From positions 7,246,501 to 7,310,500 of the forward strand of contig NZ_JACHIU010000001.1 of assembly GCF_014207705.1 (NCBI RefSeq): a DNA stretch of 64,000 nt, read 5' to 3'. Position 1 is the first letter of the stretch. Each line of letters starts with the position of its first letter. The notes under the pieces are model-generated. The model did no database searches. It was not told where the DNA came from and saw nothing but the letters and a program-made list of their open reading frames with translations. The position numbers and the translations under genes are program-made. This DNA is from Sphaerisporangium rubeum (lineage in GTDB: Bacteria; Actinomycetota; Actinomycetes; Streptosporangiales; Streptosporangiaceae). Shown one piece after another: positions 1 to 8,058 of the stretch.

Positions 1-523
1 CGTCCTCTGTGCACTGCTGCACGACCAGTCCGCCGGCCGTGCCGTCCAGCTCATCGGCGTAGGCCCGGATCCGGCCGAGCAGCGACGCCGCGCCGGCGGC
101 CTCCCGGCCGTATCCCTGGACGGGGACGACGTTCTCCCCCACCACCATCGGGATGCCGAGCCGGCCGGCCTGCCGGCTCACCGACAGCCCGAGGCCGCGG
201 CTCGCCACGTCCGTGGAGCCGAGCGCCGACAAGTAGACCGGCGACGGGGCGGTGAATCCGCCGACGCGGCTGGTGAGGTCCACGTCCTCCCAGGTCGGCT
301 CGCGGCCGAGGTCGATCAGCTTCTCCAGCCGGAGAGGCATGAAGACGGGAGGGACCAGCCGGAGTGCGTCCAGTGCGTCCTCGGGGCCACGGTCCGTCGC
401 GCCGAAGAGGTCGTGGCCGTACGCGGTGTGCGGGGGGAAGGCCGCGGCCTCGCCTTCACGTGCACGCCGCCGGACGGCCTGTTCGGGGAAGCCCGGCGCG
501 CGCGGTCCTGTCAGCTGAGTCAT
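1..523 (-). CDS. FMN-binding glutamate-synthase-like protein (partial, C-terminus off the left edge)
   Basis: Only about 174 N-terminal codons are inside the window; the gene continues to the left. The ATG overlaps the stop of the preceding ligase gene (ATGA), so it is translationally coupled. After a roughly 90-residue lead, the stretch SPVYLSALGSTDVASRG followed by GIPMVVGENVVPVQGYG resembles the start of the FMN-binding TIM barrel of the glutamate synthase large subunit (family pattern: ISA..FGA, then a glycine-rich NTGEGG-like loop). The family moves electrons and ammonia around glutamate; here, beside glutamate mutase and an asparagine-synthetase-like enzyme, a tailoring or redox role on a glutamate-derived building block is inferred. 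An alpha-hydroxy-acid oxidase-like barrel is the alternative. The family call is moderate because the active site is cut off. Confidence 0.55.
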   Translation of the reverse strand, partial: MTQLTGPRAPGFPEQAVRRRAREGEAAAFPPHTAYGHDLFGATDRGPEDALDALRLVPPVFMPLRLEKLIDLGREPTWEDVDLTSRVGGFTAPSPVYLSALGSTDVASRGLGLSVSRQAGRLGIPMVVGENVVPVQGYGREAAGAASLLGRIRAYADELDGTAGGLVVQQCTED

Positions 524-1524
524 GGCGACGGCACTCCGGGAAGCTTCGGGAAGGCGGTGGCCTGCGCCACGGCCTCCAGGCCCGCGAGGTAGCGGGTCAG
601 CCGCTCCACCCCGAGACCGAAGCCCGCGCTCGGCGGTATCCCTTGGCGCACGAGATCGAGGTACCAGCCGTACTTGGCCGGGTTCTCCCCCGTCTCCCGC
701 ATGCGCTGGACGACCCTGCGGTACTCGAACTCCCGCTCGCCGCCGCTCGCGAGCTCGCCGTACCCCTCGGGGGCCAGCAGGTCGAAGTCCCGCAGCAGGC
801 CGGGCTGTGTGCGGCTCTCACGGTCGTAGAAGCCGCGCGACCCCTTCGGGTAGCCGGTGACGAAGAACGGCCTCGTCGCCTCCAGTGACAGCAGCTCCTC
901 GCCGCGCCAGTCGATCTCGGCGTACTCGTTGTGCTCCAGCCGCATGCCTCTGATCGCCGTGACGGCCTCGGTGTGCGTGACACGGTCGAACAGGCCGGTC
1001 AGCGCCGGCGCGAAGACACCGGTGTCCCGGCCCAGCGCCGCGAGGTCGGCACGCCGGTTCGCGACGACCGAACCGATGACGTGGGTCACCAGGTCGCGCG
1101 ACAGATCCATGATCTCGGTGCAGGACGCGTGCGCGACCTCCACGTCGAGCTGGTAGAACTCCGTCAGGTGCCGGCCGGTGAACCGGGTCTCCAGGGGTTC
1201 CAGGCGCAGGTTCGGCGCGATGTAGTAGATCTTGTCGAAGGCCAGCAGCGACGCCTGCTTGTACAGGATGGCGCTGGTCATCACCTTGTACCGGTGGCCG
1301 TAGTAGTCGATGTCGACCTGCTTGGCGCCGCGCGCGCCGGGGTCGGTGACGGGGCCGACGAGCGGCGGCTGAAGCTCCACGAAACCCGCGCCGTCGAGGA
1401 ACTCCCGCGCCGCGCGCAACGCCTCGTGCCGTACGCCGAGCACGCGGCGCGTGACGGGGGACATCAGGTGGTCGCGGATGTCCGGGGGACAGCCGATCGC
1501 GGCCTCGGTCTGATGGGTGGTCAT
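520..1524 (-). CDS. Asparagine synthetase A-like ligase (class II aminoacyl-tRNA synthetase core)
   Basis: This 334-residue protein is a bare class II synthetase catalytic core with no anticodon-binding domain. Motif 2 is visible as IAPNLRLEPLETRFTGRHLT followed by EFYQLDVEV, and motif 3 as GFGLGVERLTRYL near the C-terminus. The pattern matches archaeal AsnRS-related asparagine synthetase A, which adenylates the aspartate side chain and amidates it with ammonia. It sits between glutamate mutase epsilon and an FMN glutamate-synthase-like gene with stop/start overlaps on both sides. I infer that it amidates 3-methylaspartate to 3-methylasparagine for the adjacent carrier-protein machinery. Another amide or ester ligase reaction from an AMP-activated acid is possible. 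The ATG at 1524 overlaps the mutase stop. Confidence 0.72.
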   Translation of the reverse strand: MTTHQTEAAIGCPPDIRDHLMSPVTRRVLGVRHEALRAAREFLDGAGFVELQPPLVGPVTDPGARGAKQVDIDYYGHRYKVMTSAILYKQASLLAFDKIYYIAPNLRLEPLETRFTGRHLTEFYQLDVEVAHASCTEIMDLSRDLVTHVIGSVVANRRADLAALGRDTGVFAPALTGLFDRVTHTEAVTAIRGMRLEHNEYAEIDWRGEELLSLEATRPFFVTGYPKGSRGFYDRESRTQPGLLRDFDLLAPEGYGELASGGEREFEYRRVVQRMRETGENPAKYGWYLDLVRQGIPPSAGFGLGVERLTRYLAGLEAVAQATAFPKLPGVPSP

Positions 1525-2792
1525 GGGATCTGCTCCTTCGCGTCGAACTTCTGACGGACGTAGGACAGGGACCGCAGGAAGTCGTCCCCACCCGGCGCCG
1601 GCCGTCCCGGCCGGCGCTCACCGAGGGGCATCGTCCCGGTGGAGGTCCAGACCAGGCGGCCGTCCCCGTCGAGGCCGCTGCTCGTGCGTCCGGCGTTGCC
1701 GGGATGCAGGCAGTACGGGACGTCGAGGTAGCCGCGGTCGAACGCGCACACCAGGCCGCGGCCGACGTCGGGGTGGAGATCGAGCACCGCGTCCACGAGC
1801 CCTCTGGCCTCCGCCATGACACCCGTGTCCGGGACGGCCGCGGTGCTCCGCGCCGCACGACCGCGTTCGCCTTCCGCCACACTCGCGGCGTATTCGAGCG
1901 CCTCGACGTTCTGCGCGATCGTCGGGATGCGGAACGCCTCGGCGGCGGTCTTGACGATCAGCCGCTCCGAACCGGTGCGCACGGCCAGCTCGGCCGCCTC
2001 CTCCAGCAGGGCCAGCGCGCCGCTCCTGGTCCTCGGGTACAGCCCCATGTAGGCGTACACCACGATGTGCCACTGGGTGTCCGGCAGGAACTCCGCGGCC
2101 AGCGCGCGCAGCGCGGCGATGGCCTCCTCGTCCTGCGCCGGGCTGGTCTGCTGCGCGTAGCTCAGCGACACGCTGCGCACCCCCTGCCGCCGGAAGAACA
2201 CGGCTTCGAGCACGCTGAGCGCCACCAGCAGACTCGGGGGGCAGAGCTGGCCCAGCATGCAGCCGCCGAAGGTCTCCAGGTGCGGTACGGCACGGTCACC
2301 CGCCGCGCGCACGAGGATCTCGCAGCACCGTTTCCAGTTCCGCACCGAGTCGGCGAGGGGAAGCCTGCTGTACGGCAGGCAGTACGAGACGGGTCCCCCT
2401 TCCGTGGCGAACAGGCCGGCCGCGGTGAGCGCGGTGAAGATGGCCTGCGGCCTGGCCGATCCGTGCCGGACCTGGACGGGGAACGCGCCGGTGTTCATGC
2501 CGTCGAGGAGTGCGCGGGTGGTGCGCACCGGGTGGGTCACGATGGGGTAGCCGTTGAGGTCGGCCCCGGTGGCGAGGGCCAGCCGCGCCGCCGCGTGGTC
2601 ACCGGTCCTGGTGTAGCTGTCCAGGGTGATGGTCCCGACGGTGGTGGCCCTGGCCCGCCGGGTGGCCTCCAGTCCGGCGCGCATGTCGCGCGGCGCACCG
2701 AACCCCATCCGCGGCTGCACGACGAGCTCGCCGGCGGCCGCGGCCCGCGCCACGAAGTCCCCGAACGGCGCCTGCCTGTGCCGTTCTCTCAT
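1521..2792 (-). CDS. Glutamate (methylaspartate) mutase epsilon subunit
   Basis: At 423 residues this is the coenzyme-B12-dependent mutase TIM-barrel subunit, which with the sigma subunit rearranges L-glutamate to (2S,3S)-3-methylaspartate. Supporting segments are VQPRMGFG, TVGTITLDSYTR, NGYPIVTHPVRTTR, VQVRHGSARP and the glycine-rich FGGCMLGQLCPPSLLVA, all in the order expected for MutE. It is shorter than the fermentative clostridial enzyme (about 480 residues), as are secondary-metabolism versions from macrolactam and lipopeptide clusters. The ATG at 2792 overlaps the stop of the sigma-subunit gene, so the subunits are translationally coupled. The product is the likely substrate of the AsnA-like ligase immediately downstream. 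Confidence 0.88.
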   Translation of the reverse strand: MRERHRQAPFGDFVARAAAAGELVVQPRMGFGAPRDMRAGLEATRRARATTVGTITLDSYTRTGDHAAARLALATGADLNGYPIVTHPVRTTRALLDGMNTGAFPVQVRHGSARPQAIFTALTAAGLFATEGGPVSYCLPYSRLPLADSVRNWKRCCEILVRAAGDRAVPHLETFGGCMLGQLCPPSLLVALSVLEAVFFRRQGVRSVSLSYAQQTSPAQDEEAIAALRALAAEFLPDTQWHIVVYAYMGLYPRTRSGALALLEEAAELAVRTGSERLIVKTAAEAFRIPTIAQNVEALEYAASVAEGERGRAARSTAAVPDTGVMAEARGLVDAVLDLHPDVGRGLVCAFDRGYLDVPYCLHPGNAGRTSSGLDGDGRLVWTSTGTMPLGERRPGRPAPGGDDFLRSLSYVRQKFDAKEQIP

Positions 2793-3253
2793 CGCACTGC
2801 CCTTTCCGCGTGCGCTGCCCCGGCGGCCAGCGTCTCGACGTACGACCGGAAGGCGCCGATCCCGGTGTCCTCGGGGAAGACCGCGGAGTAGCCGGCGGCC
2901 AGGAGCGGGCCGGTGACCCGTGGCCCGCCGGTCCCTGAGGTGGTCAGCTTGCCGCCGATGACCAGCGGGACGGTGGCGAGACCCGGCGAGCCACGCAGCC
3001 GGCGCGCGAGCCTGACACCGCTCGCCAGGCCGTGGCCGTTGACCGTGCCGATGACGACCAGGCCGGGACGGTGCCGCCTGCATTCCCGGACGACGAGCCC
3101 GTCCGGCACGCAGGCGCCGAGATTGACCACCTCGTGGCCGAGTTCCCGCAGCACCAGTTCGATGTAGACCAGGTTCCATGTGTGGGAGTCGCACTCCAGG
3201 CCGGACACGAGTGCACGCGGTCCGCCTGAGTGGGGTGAACGGTCGTGAGCCAT
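2789..3253 (-). CDS. Glutamate (methylaspartate) mutase sigma subunit, B12-binding
   Basis: This 154-residue protein is a stand-alone cobalamin-binding Rossmann domain. The base-off B12 signature is seen as ECDSHTWN, which keeps the Asp and the cobalt-ligating His but has Trp-Asn where the fermentative enzyme has Val-Gly. It is followed by LGHEVVNLG, LVVIGTVNGHG and PLVIGGKL, the strands that wrap the nucleotide tail. The family partner is the epsilon subunit encoded directly downstream. The DSHTWN form is, as I recall, common in secondary-metabolite mutases, which fits its operon position. The gene starts at an ATG 15 bp after the dehydrogenase stop, still within the same transcript. Confidence 0.87.
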   Translation of the reverse strand: MAHDRSPHSGGPRALVSGLECDSHTWNLVYIELVLRELGHEVVNLGACVPDGLVVRECRRHRPGLVVIGTVNGHGLASGVRLARRLRGSPGLATVPLVIGGKLTTSGTGGPRVTGPLLAAGYSAVFPEDTGIGAFRSYVETLAAGAAHAERAVR

Positions 3254-3268
3254 GCGAGTAGGACCTGC

Positions 3269-4237
3269 CTAGGTCGTCAGGACGATCTTTCCGAACACGT
3301 CGCCGGAGGCCAGCGCGGCGATGCCGGCCGCCGCGTCGGTGAGCGGCAGCACCTGGTGGACGAGTGGAAGTACGCCTGTCCTGTCGCAGAAGCGCAGCAG
3401 CGCGACCAGTTCGTCCCGTGTGCCGAGGGTGGAGCCGATCACGCCGATCTGGCGGTAGAAGACACGGGACAGGTTGATCACGGGCCGGGCCCCGGTGGTC
3501 GCGCCGGCCACGACGACCACGCCGCCGGGACGTACGGCGTTCACCGAGTGGTCCCAGGTCGCCGCGCCGACGGTCTCCATGACGGCGTCCACCCGCTCGG
3601 GGAGCCGCGCACCCGGCGGGTACGCCTCGTCCACCCCCAGGGAGCGGGCCAGTTCCCGCTTACGCGGGCTGCGGCTGGTGGCCCAGACCCGGTGACCCGC
3701 GGCGACCGCCATCATGATGAGCGCCGTGGACACCCCGCCGCCGACACCCTGCACGAGCACCGTGGAGCCGGGAGGCAGGGCCGCCTTGCCGAACAGCATG
3801 CGGTAGGCCGTGAGCCACGCGCCGGGAAGGCAGGCGGCCTGTTCGAAGGTCATGCCGGCCGGCTTCGGCACCAGGTTGCGCGCCGGGACGGCCACACGTT
3901 CGGCGAACGTGCCGTCGTACTCCTGCGACAGCAGCCGCATGCCGGGGTCCAGGGTCTCGTCGCCGTGGCCGGCCCCCGGGTCGCCGACGACGGGGTACAC
4001 GACGACCTCCCGGCCGTCCTCGTCCAGGCCGGCGGCCTCCACGCCGAGCACGATCGGCAGCCTCTCGGGGACGACGCCGACGCCGCGCAGGGTCCACAGG
4101 TCATGGTGGTTGACTCCGGCGGCCTTCACGGTGACGACGGTCCAGCCGTCGGGTACGTGGGGCTCGGGCCACTCCCCGAGGGCCAGCGCGGCCAGCGGGT
4201 CGGCCGGGTCGGTGCGCCGGGCCACGGCGGCGAACAT
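3269..4237 (-). CDS. Zinc-type alcohol dehydrogenase / quinone oxidoreductase-like MDR enzyme
   Basis: This 322-residue medium-chain dehydrogenase/reductase has the GroES-like catalytic half (KAAGVNHHDLWTLRG, ACLPGAWLTAYR) and the nucleotide-binding half with VLVQGVGGGVSTALI. The Ala-rich turn after the glycines and the lack of an obvious structural-zinc four-cysteine lobe suggest an NADPH:quinone-oxidoreductase or enoyl-reductase-like member. Its ATG overlaps the stop of the KAS III gene (ATGA). In this operon it could reduce an enoyl or keto intermediate built by the KAS III or carrier-protein enzymes; the substrate cannot be read from sequence. Confidence 0.78.
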   Translation of the reverse strand: MFAAVARRTDPADPLAALALGEWPEPHVPDGWTVVTVKAAGVNHHDLWTLRGVGVVPERLPIVLGVEAAGLDEDGREVVVYPVVGDPGAGHGDETLDPGMRLLSQEYDGTFAERVAVPARNLVPKPAGMTFEQAACLPGAWLTAYRMLFGKAALPPGSTVLVQGVGGGVSTALIMMAVAAGHRVWATSRSPRKRELARSLGVDEAYPPGARLPERVDAVMETVGAATWDHSVNAVRPGGVVVVAGATTGARPVINLSRVFYRQIGVIGSTLGTRDELVALLRFCDRTGVLPLVHQVLPLTDAAAGIAALASGDVFGKIVLTT

Positions 4238-5301
4238 CAGAGTTCTCCCCTGCCGTACCGGATGACCAGTGAGCCGCAGATGAAACCGGCGCCGATGCCG
4301 GCGATGACGATGACGTCGCCGGGCTTCACCTTCCGGGTGGCGACCACGTCGTGGAGCACCGTGAAGACGGTCGCCGCGCCGGTGTTGCCGAGCCAGTCGA
4401 CCGTCACGCCGGCGCGTTCGCGCTCGACGCCGAGACGGTCCATGGCGGCGTTGATGATGTTGCGATTGGCCTGGTGCACCACGAAGTGCGCGATGTCCCC
4501 CATCGTGAGGCCCGCACGCGCCACGGCGTTCTCGATGCTCCTCGGCAGGGCCTCGGTGGCCTTCTCCCACACGGCCCGGCCGTCCATCTTGAGGTAGTGG
4601 TCGCGTCGCCGCACCGTCTCCTCGGTGGCAGGCGCCGACGCGCCGCCGGCCGGGATCTCGACGCTGTGCGACAGCGCGGACTCCATGTGCCAGCCGAGCA
4701 CGCCGCTGCGGGTGTCGTCGTCGCGGCCGAGCACCACCGCGCCGGCGGCGTCGCCGAAGAACACCCGGGTGATCCGGTCCTTGGGGTCGGTGACACGTGA
4801 CATCACGTCGCCACCGATGACCAGCACGTTGCGGATGTCGGGGTTGCGCAGCATGTGCGCGCCGACGAGCACACCGAGGACGCCGCCGGCGCACGCGGCC
4901 TGGTTGAGGTCGATGGGGATGGCCCCGTGCGCTCCGATGGCCTCCATGACCATGAGCGCCGTGGACGGGATCGGCTGGTCGGGGGTGATGGTGGCGACCA
5001 CGACGGCGTCCAGGTCACGTGCCTGCACACCGCTGGTGAGCAGCGCGTGCCTGGCGGCGTCGGCGCACAGGTCCGACATGGACCTGCCGTCCTCAAGGAA
5101 GCGGCGCTCGCGGATGCCGGTGCGTGAGCGGACCCACGCGTCGTCGGTGTCGAGGTCCGCGGTGATCTCGTCGTTGGTCACGACGGTGTGCGGGATGCCG
5201 ACCCCCGTGCCGTGGAGGAGGAACGGCAGGACCGGGTGGGGCCCGGTCGCGTACCACGCCTGCTCGATCCGCGGCTCGGTGAACGCGTCGGTGGTGGTCA
5301 T
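4237..5301 (-). CDS. 3-oxoacyl-ACP synthase III (KAS III) family enzyme
   Basis: The 354-residue thiolase-fold protein keeps the full KAS III Cys-His-Asn triad: Cys in LNQAACAGGVLG, His in FVVHQANRNII and Asn in WLGNTGAATVF. The pattern TRTGIRERRF near residue 60 and the C-terminal GIGAGFICGSLVIRYG are typical of FabH. Such enzymes condense an acyl-CoA starter with malonyl-ACP or, in secondary metabolism, esterify or transfer acyl groups. In this operon, with a lone adenylation-carrier didomain and no visible multimodular synthase, it may be the only chain-extending condensation enzyme in view. Start codons on both sides overlap neighbouring genes, so it is an integral operon member. Confidence 0.88.
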   Translation of the reverse strand: MTTTDAFTEPRIEQAWYATGPHPVLPFLLHGTGVGIPHTVVTNDEITADLDTDDAWVRSRTGIRERRFLEDGRSMSDLCADAARHALLTSGVQARDLDAVVVATITPDQPIPSTALMVMEAIGAHGAIPIDLNQAACAGGVLGVLVGAHMLRNPDIRNVLVIGGDVMSRVTDPKDRITRVFFGDAAGAVVLGRDDDTRSGVLGWHMESALSHSVEIPAGGASAPATEETVRRRDHYLKMDGRAVWEKATEALPRSIENAVARAGLTMGDIAHFVVHQANRNIINAAMDRLGVERERAGVTVDWLGNTGAATVFTVLHDVVATRKVKPGDVIVIAGIGAGFICGSLVIRYGRGEL

Positions 5302-6287
5302 GAGGCCTGTCTCCTCTGCTGAGTCGGCGTCGCCGCACGTACCGTCTCGGCGAGCCCGGTCCCGTAGCGCATCCGGAACCTCGCCTGCGGCACCCGGCCA
5401 CTGAGATCGATCTTGATCGTGCGTTCCGTCGTCCAGCCGAGGAGACGGAACTCTCCCTCACCGATGTGCACGAGCGTCATCGACGGCCCGTCCGCCACGT
5501 CGAGGACCAGCCGGCCGTCCGCCGCGTACAGGCCGGCCCGCCGGTCGAGGGTCCAGCGAGCGGTGAACGCCTCCAGCGAGTCGCCGTCGAGGAAGCTCGC
5601 GGGGACACCGATCGAGCACTCCATCTCCGCCGCCTCGTCCGGCGTCAGGGGAAGCTCGGGCTTCTCGAACAGGACCTCCGACCACCGGACGCGGCGGCGG
5701 AACTCCTCGGGGAACATGTCCAGCAGCGCCGAACCGACGAAGCAGTCGATCACCAGGTGCACGCGCCGGGTCTCACCGGTGTTGTAGACGCGGTGCGGCC
5801 GGGAGAAGTCGCCGTACCACAGCTCACCGGGCTGCCAGCGATGCTCGACGCCGTCGATCACCAGCACGGCGCCGGGATTGGTGACGACCGGCACGTGCAG
5901 CCGTACCCAGCCGGCGGGAAGGCCGTACGGGTAGTCGCGGTGCTCGTCGACCGAGGCCCCCGGGCCGAGGGCCATGAGCCGCGCGGTCCGGAGGTCCGCC
6001 GGGATCCCGGCGAGGATCGAGGCCATGTACGGCGCCTCCGCCAGCAACGGCGTGTCCGCGTAGCCGGTCAGCCCCGGCCCGCCGGGGTCGGTGCGCCGGG
6101 GGTCGCCACCTTGGCTGCGCAGGGACAGCACCCGCCAGTCGGAACCGGTCTCCTCGGCGGGGCCGCTGCGGTCGAAGGTGCGCTGCGGGCTGAACCGCCG
6201 GTGGCCGAGCGCGTCCAGTTCGGCGCGCAACCGATGCGCGTCGTATCTCGGTCCGAGCGCGACGGCGCTCAACTGCGCGGTTGACAT
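5298..6287 (-). CDS. Aspartyl/asparaginyl beta-hydroxylase-like protein
   Basis: This 329-residue protein has an AspH-type double-stranded beta-helix in its first half: GPGASVDEHRDYPYG with a metal-ligand His, WVRLHVPVVTNP, then YGDFSRPHRVYNTGETRR with the second His and a 2-oxoglutarate-binding Arg. Family members hydroxylate the beta carbon of aspartyl or asparaginyl groups using Fe(II) and 2-oxoglutarate. The C-terminal 130 residues are not recognisable to me. The ATG at 6287 has a strong GGAGGAG ribosome site and lies inside the last codons of the NRPS gene (19-bp overlap). With the SyrP-like gene at 8059 the operon carries two candidate beta-hydroxylases, suggesting a doubly oxidised or stereochemically distinct residue. 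Confidence 0.72.
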   Translation of the reverse strand: MSTAQLSAVALGPRYDAHRLRAELDALGHRRFSPQRTFDRSGPAEETGSDWRVLSLRSQGGDPRRTDPGGPGLTGYADTPLLAEAPYMASILAGIPADLRTARLMALGPGASVDEHRDYPYGLPAGWVRLHVPVVTNPGAVLVIDGVEHRWQPGELWYGDFSRPHRVYNTGETRRVHLVIDCFVGSALLDMFPEEFRRRVRWSEVLFEKPELPLTPDEAAEMECSIGVPASFLDGDSLEAFTARWTLDRRAGLYAADGRLVLDVADGPSMTLVHIGEGEFRLLGWTTERTIKIDLSGRVPQARFRMRYGTGLAETVRAATPTQQRRQAS

Positions 6288-8041
6288 GCGATCTCCTCCA
6301 TGTGCGTGGCGGACAGTCCCTCGATGTGCCGGGCGAGGTCGCCGAGCCGCGGCAGCCTGTAGACCGTGCGGGTCGGGAGGACCACGCCGATGCGCCGCTT
6401 GAGGTGCGCGATGACGTACAGCGCCGTGAGCGAGTGGCCGCCGAGCGCGAAGAAGTCGTCGCTTCCCGACGCGGGTTCGACACCCAGCACCGCGGCCCAC
6501 GCCTCGGCGACGACCCGCTCGGCCGGGCTGGACAGCGCGTCCGCGGCGGACAGCCCGGGGGCGAGGTCCGGGACGGGTAGCGCGGCGTGGTCGACCTTGC
6601 CGCTCTGGTTGAGCGGCAGCGTGTCCATGGCCACGTAGAACGCGGGGACCATGGCGGCCGGCAGGTGTCCCGCCACGTGGTCGCGCAGTTCGGCGCCGGT
6701 CGCCGGGTTCCCGTCCGCCGCCGTGTGGTAGGCGACGAGCACCGGTCCGGCCTGGCCGTCGTGCGGGACGACCACGGCGCGGGCCACCGCCGGGTGGCGG
6801 GCCAGGACGGTCTCGATCTCACCGGGCTCGACGCGGTGGCCGCGGATCTTCACCTGGCGGTCGGCGCGGCCGGCGTACTCCAGGGTCCCGTCGGCGCGCC
6901 GGCGGGCCCGGTCGCCGGTGGCGTACATCCGGGACCCGTCGCCGGCGACCACGTCGGCGACGAAACGCCGGGCCGTCAGCGCCGGGCCGCGCAGGTACCC
7001 GTCGGCGAGACCCGGCCCGGCGATGTACAGCTCACCCTCCTCGTCCTGCGGTACGGGACGCAGCGCGTCGTCGAGGACGTAGGCGCGGACGCGGGGCAGC
7101 GGGGCTCCGATGTGGGGGGAGCCGGCGCCGATCCACGTGCCGGTGGAGTCCACGGCGCATTCGGTGGGCCCGTACACGTTGATCGGCTCCAGCACCCCGC
7201 GCGCGGCGGCGGCGGACAGGTCCCGCCACATCGGCTCCGGTATCGCCTCACCGCCGACGAACAGGCGCAGCGGCGTGCCGCGGTATGCGCTCGTGATCGG
7301 CTCACCGATCACACTCCAGTGCGACGGGGTGACGTCGAGGTCGGTGACACCGCTGCGGCTCAGGTGGCGGGCCAGCAGCTCGGGCTCGCCACGCATGGAG
7401 TTCTCGATGAGAACCAGCGTGTCGCCACGGCACACACGGGCCCACTGCTGCACCGAGGCGTCGAAGGAGACGGCGGCGTTCCACGCGACGACACGGTGGC
7501 CCTCGCCGTAGAAACCCGCCTCCTCCAGGGAGTCCACCAGGTGCGCCACGGCTCCCCGGCTGACCTGCACACCTTTGGGACGGCCCGTGGAGCCCGACGT
7601 GTAGATCACGTAGGCGGTGTCCCCGGGGCCGGCGCCGCCGGTCGTGTCCATGCCGGTCGTGTCCATGCCGGTCGTGTCCATGCCGGTCGTGTCCATGCCG
7701 GGGGTGACGACGAACCGCGGAGCGGCGTCGTCGATCAGCGTCTGGAGCCTGGCGTCCGGCTGGGCCGGGTCAAGAGGCAGGTACGCCGCGCCGGCCCGCC
7801 ACACGGCGAGCAGCGCCACGACCAGTCCGGCGCCACGCGGCAGCCGCACCCCGACCAGCGAACCGGGACCGGCGCCTCTGGCCGCCAGCGACCCGGCCGT
7901 GCGGGACACCCTGGCGTCCAGCTCGGCGAACGTGAGTTCGCCGTCGGGGGCGATGACCGCCGTGCGTGCAGGGAAGGCCGCGACCGCCTCGGCGAACCTC
8001 GCCATGAGGTCCGGAGCCACGGCCGTTCCACGAGTCGTCAT
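6269..8041 (-). CDS. Stand-alone NRPS adenylation-peptidyl carrier didomain protein
   Basis: The protein (about 590 residues) is an adenylation domain (core A3 YVIYTSGSTGRPKGV, A4 SFDASVQQ, A5 NVYGPTE, A8 RVEPGEIE, A10 NQSGKVD) followed by a carrier domain with the phosphopantetheine serine in FFALGGHSLTALY. No condensation or thioesterase domain is fused. Reading the specificity pocket by eye in GrsA numbering gives D235 A236 Q239 D278 F299 G301 V322 V330 D331 K517, one residue from my recollection of a bacterial Gln code (DAQDLGVVDK). A glutamine-like or methylasparagine-like substrate is therefore inferred. I chose the ATG at 8041 for its AAGGAG site; an in-frame ATG at 8062 overlapping the preceding stop is the alternative. 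MbtH is encoded upstream. Confidence 0.9.
   Translation of the reverse strand: MTTRGTAVAPDLMARFAEAVAAFPARTAVIAPDGELTFAELDARVSRTAGSLAARGAGPGSLVGVRLPRGAGLVVALLAVWRAGAAYLPLDPAQPDARLQTLIDDAAPRFVVTPGMDTTGMDTTGMDTTGMDTTGGAGPGDTAYVIYTSGSTGRPKGVQVSRGAVAHLVDSLEEAGFYGEGHRVVAWNAAVSFDASVQQWARVCRGDTLVLIENSMRGEPELLARHLSRSGVTDLDVTPSHWSVIGEPITSAYRGTPLRLFVGGEAIPEPMWRDLSAAAARGVLEPINVYGPTECAVDSTGTWIGAGSPHIGAPLPRVRAYVLDDALRPVPQDEEGELYIAGPGLADGYLRGPALTARRFVADVVAGDGSRMYATGDRARRRADGTLEYAGRADRQVKIRGHRVEPGEIETVLARHPAVARAVVVPHDGQAGPVLVAYHTAADGNPATGAELRDHVAGHLPAAMVPAFYVAMDTLPLNQSGKVDHAALPVPDLAPGLSAADALSSPAERVVAEAWAAVLGVEPASGSDDFFALGGHSLTALYVIAHLKRRIGVVLPTRTVYRLPRLGDLARHIEGLSATHMEEIACQPRS
7641..7700 (-). repeat. Four tandem 15-bp repeats inside the adenylation domain (MDTTG x4)
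   Basis: Four uninterrupted, identical copies of a 15-bp unit (gtcgtgtccatgccg on the plus strand) encode the pentapeptide Met-Asp-Thr-Thr-Gly four times. They lie between the A2 region and the A3 phosphate-binding loop, a surface linker, so length change is probably tolerated. Perfect identity suggests recent replication slippage. Confidence 0.95.
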
Positions 8042-8058
8042 CCTCACTCCTTCGACAG

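Noticed and set aside
3245-4597. Long plus-strand open frame opposite the dehydrogenase and KAS III genes
   Set aside because: Its translation is Gly/Arg/His/Val-rich without a family pattern, typical of antisense frames in high-GC genes; the minus-strand proteins have complete catalytic motifs.
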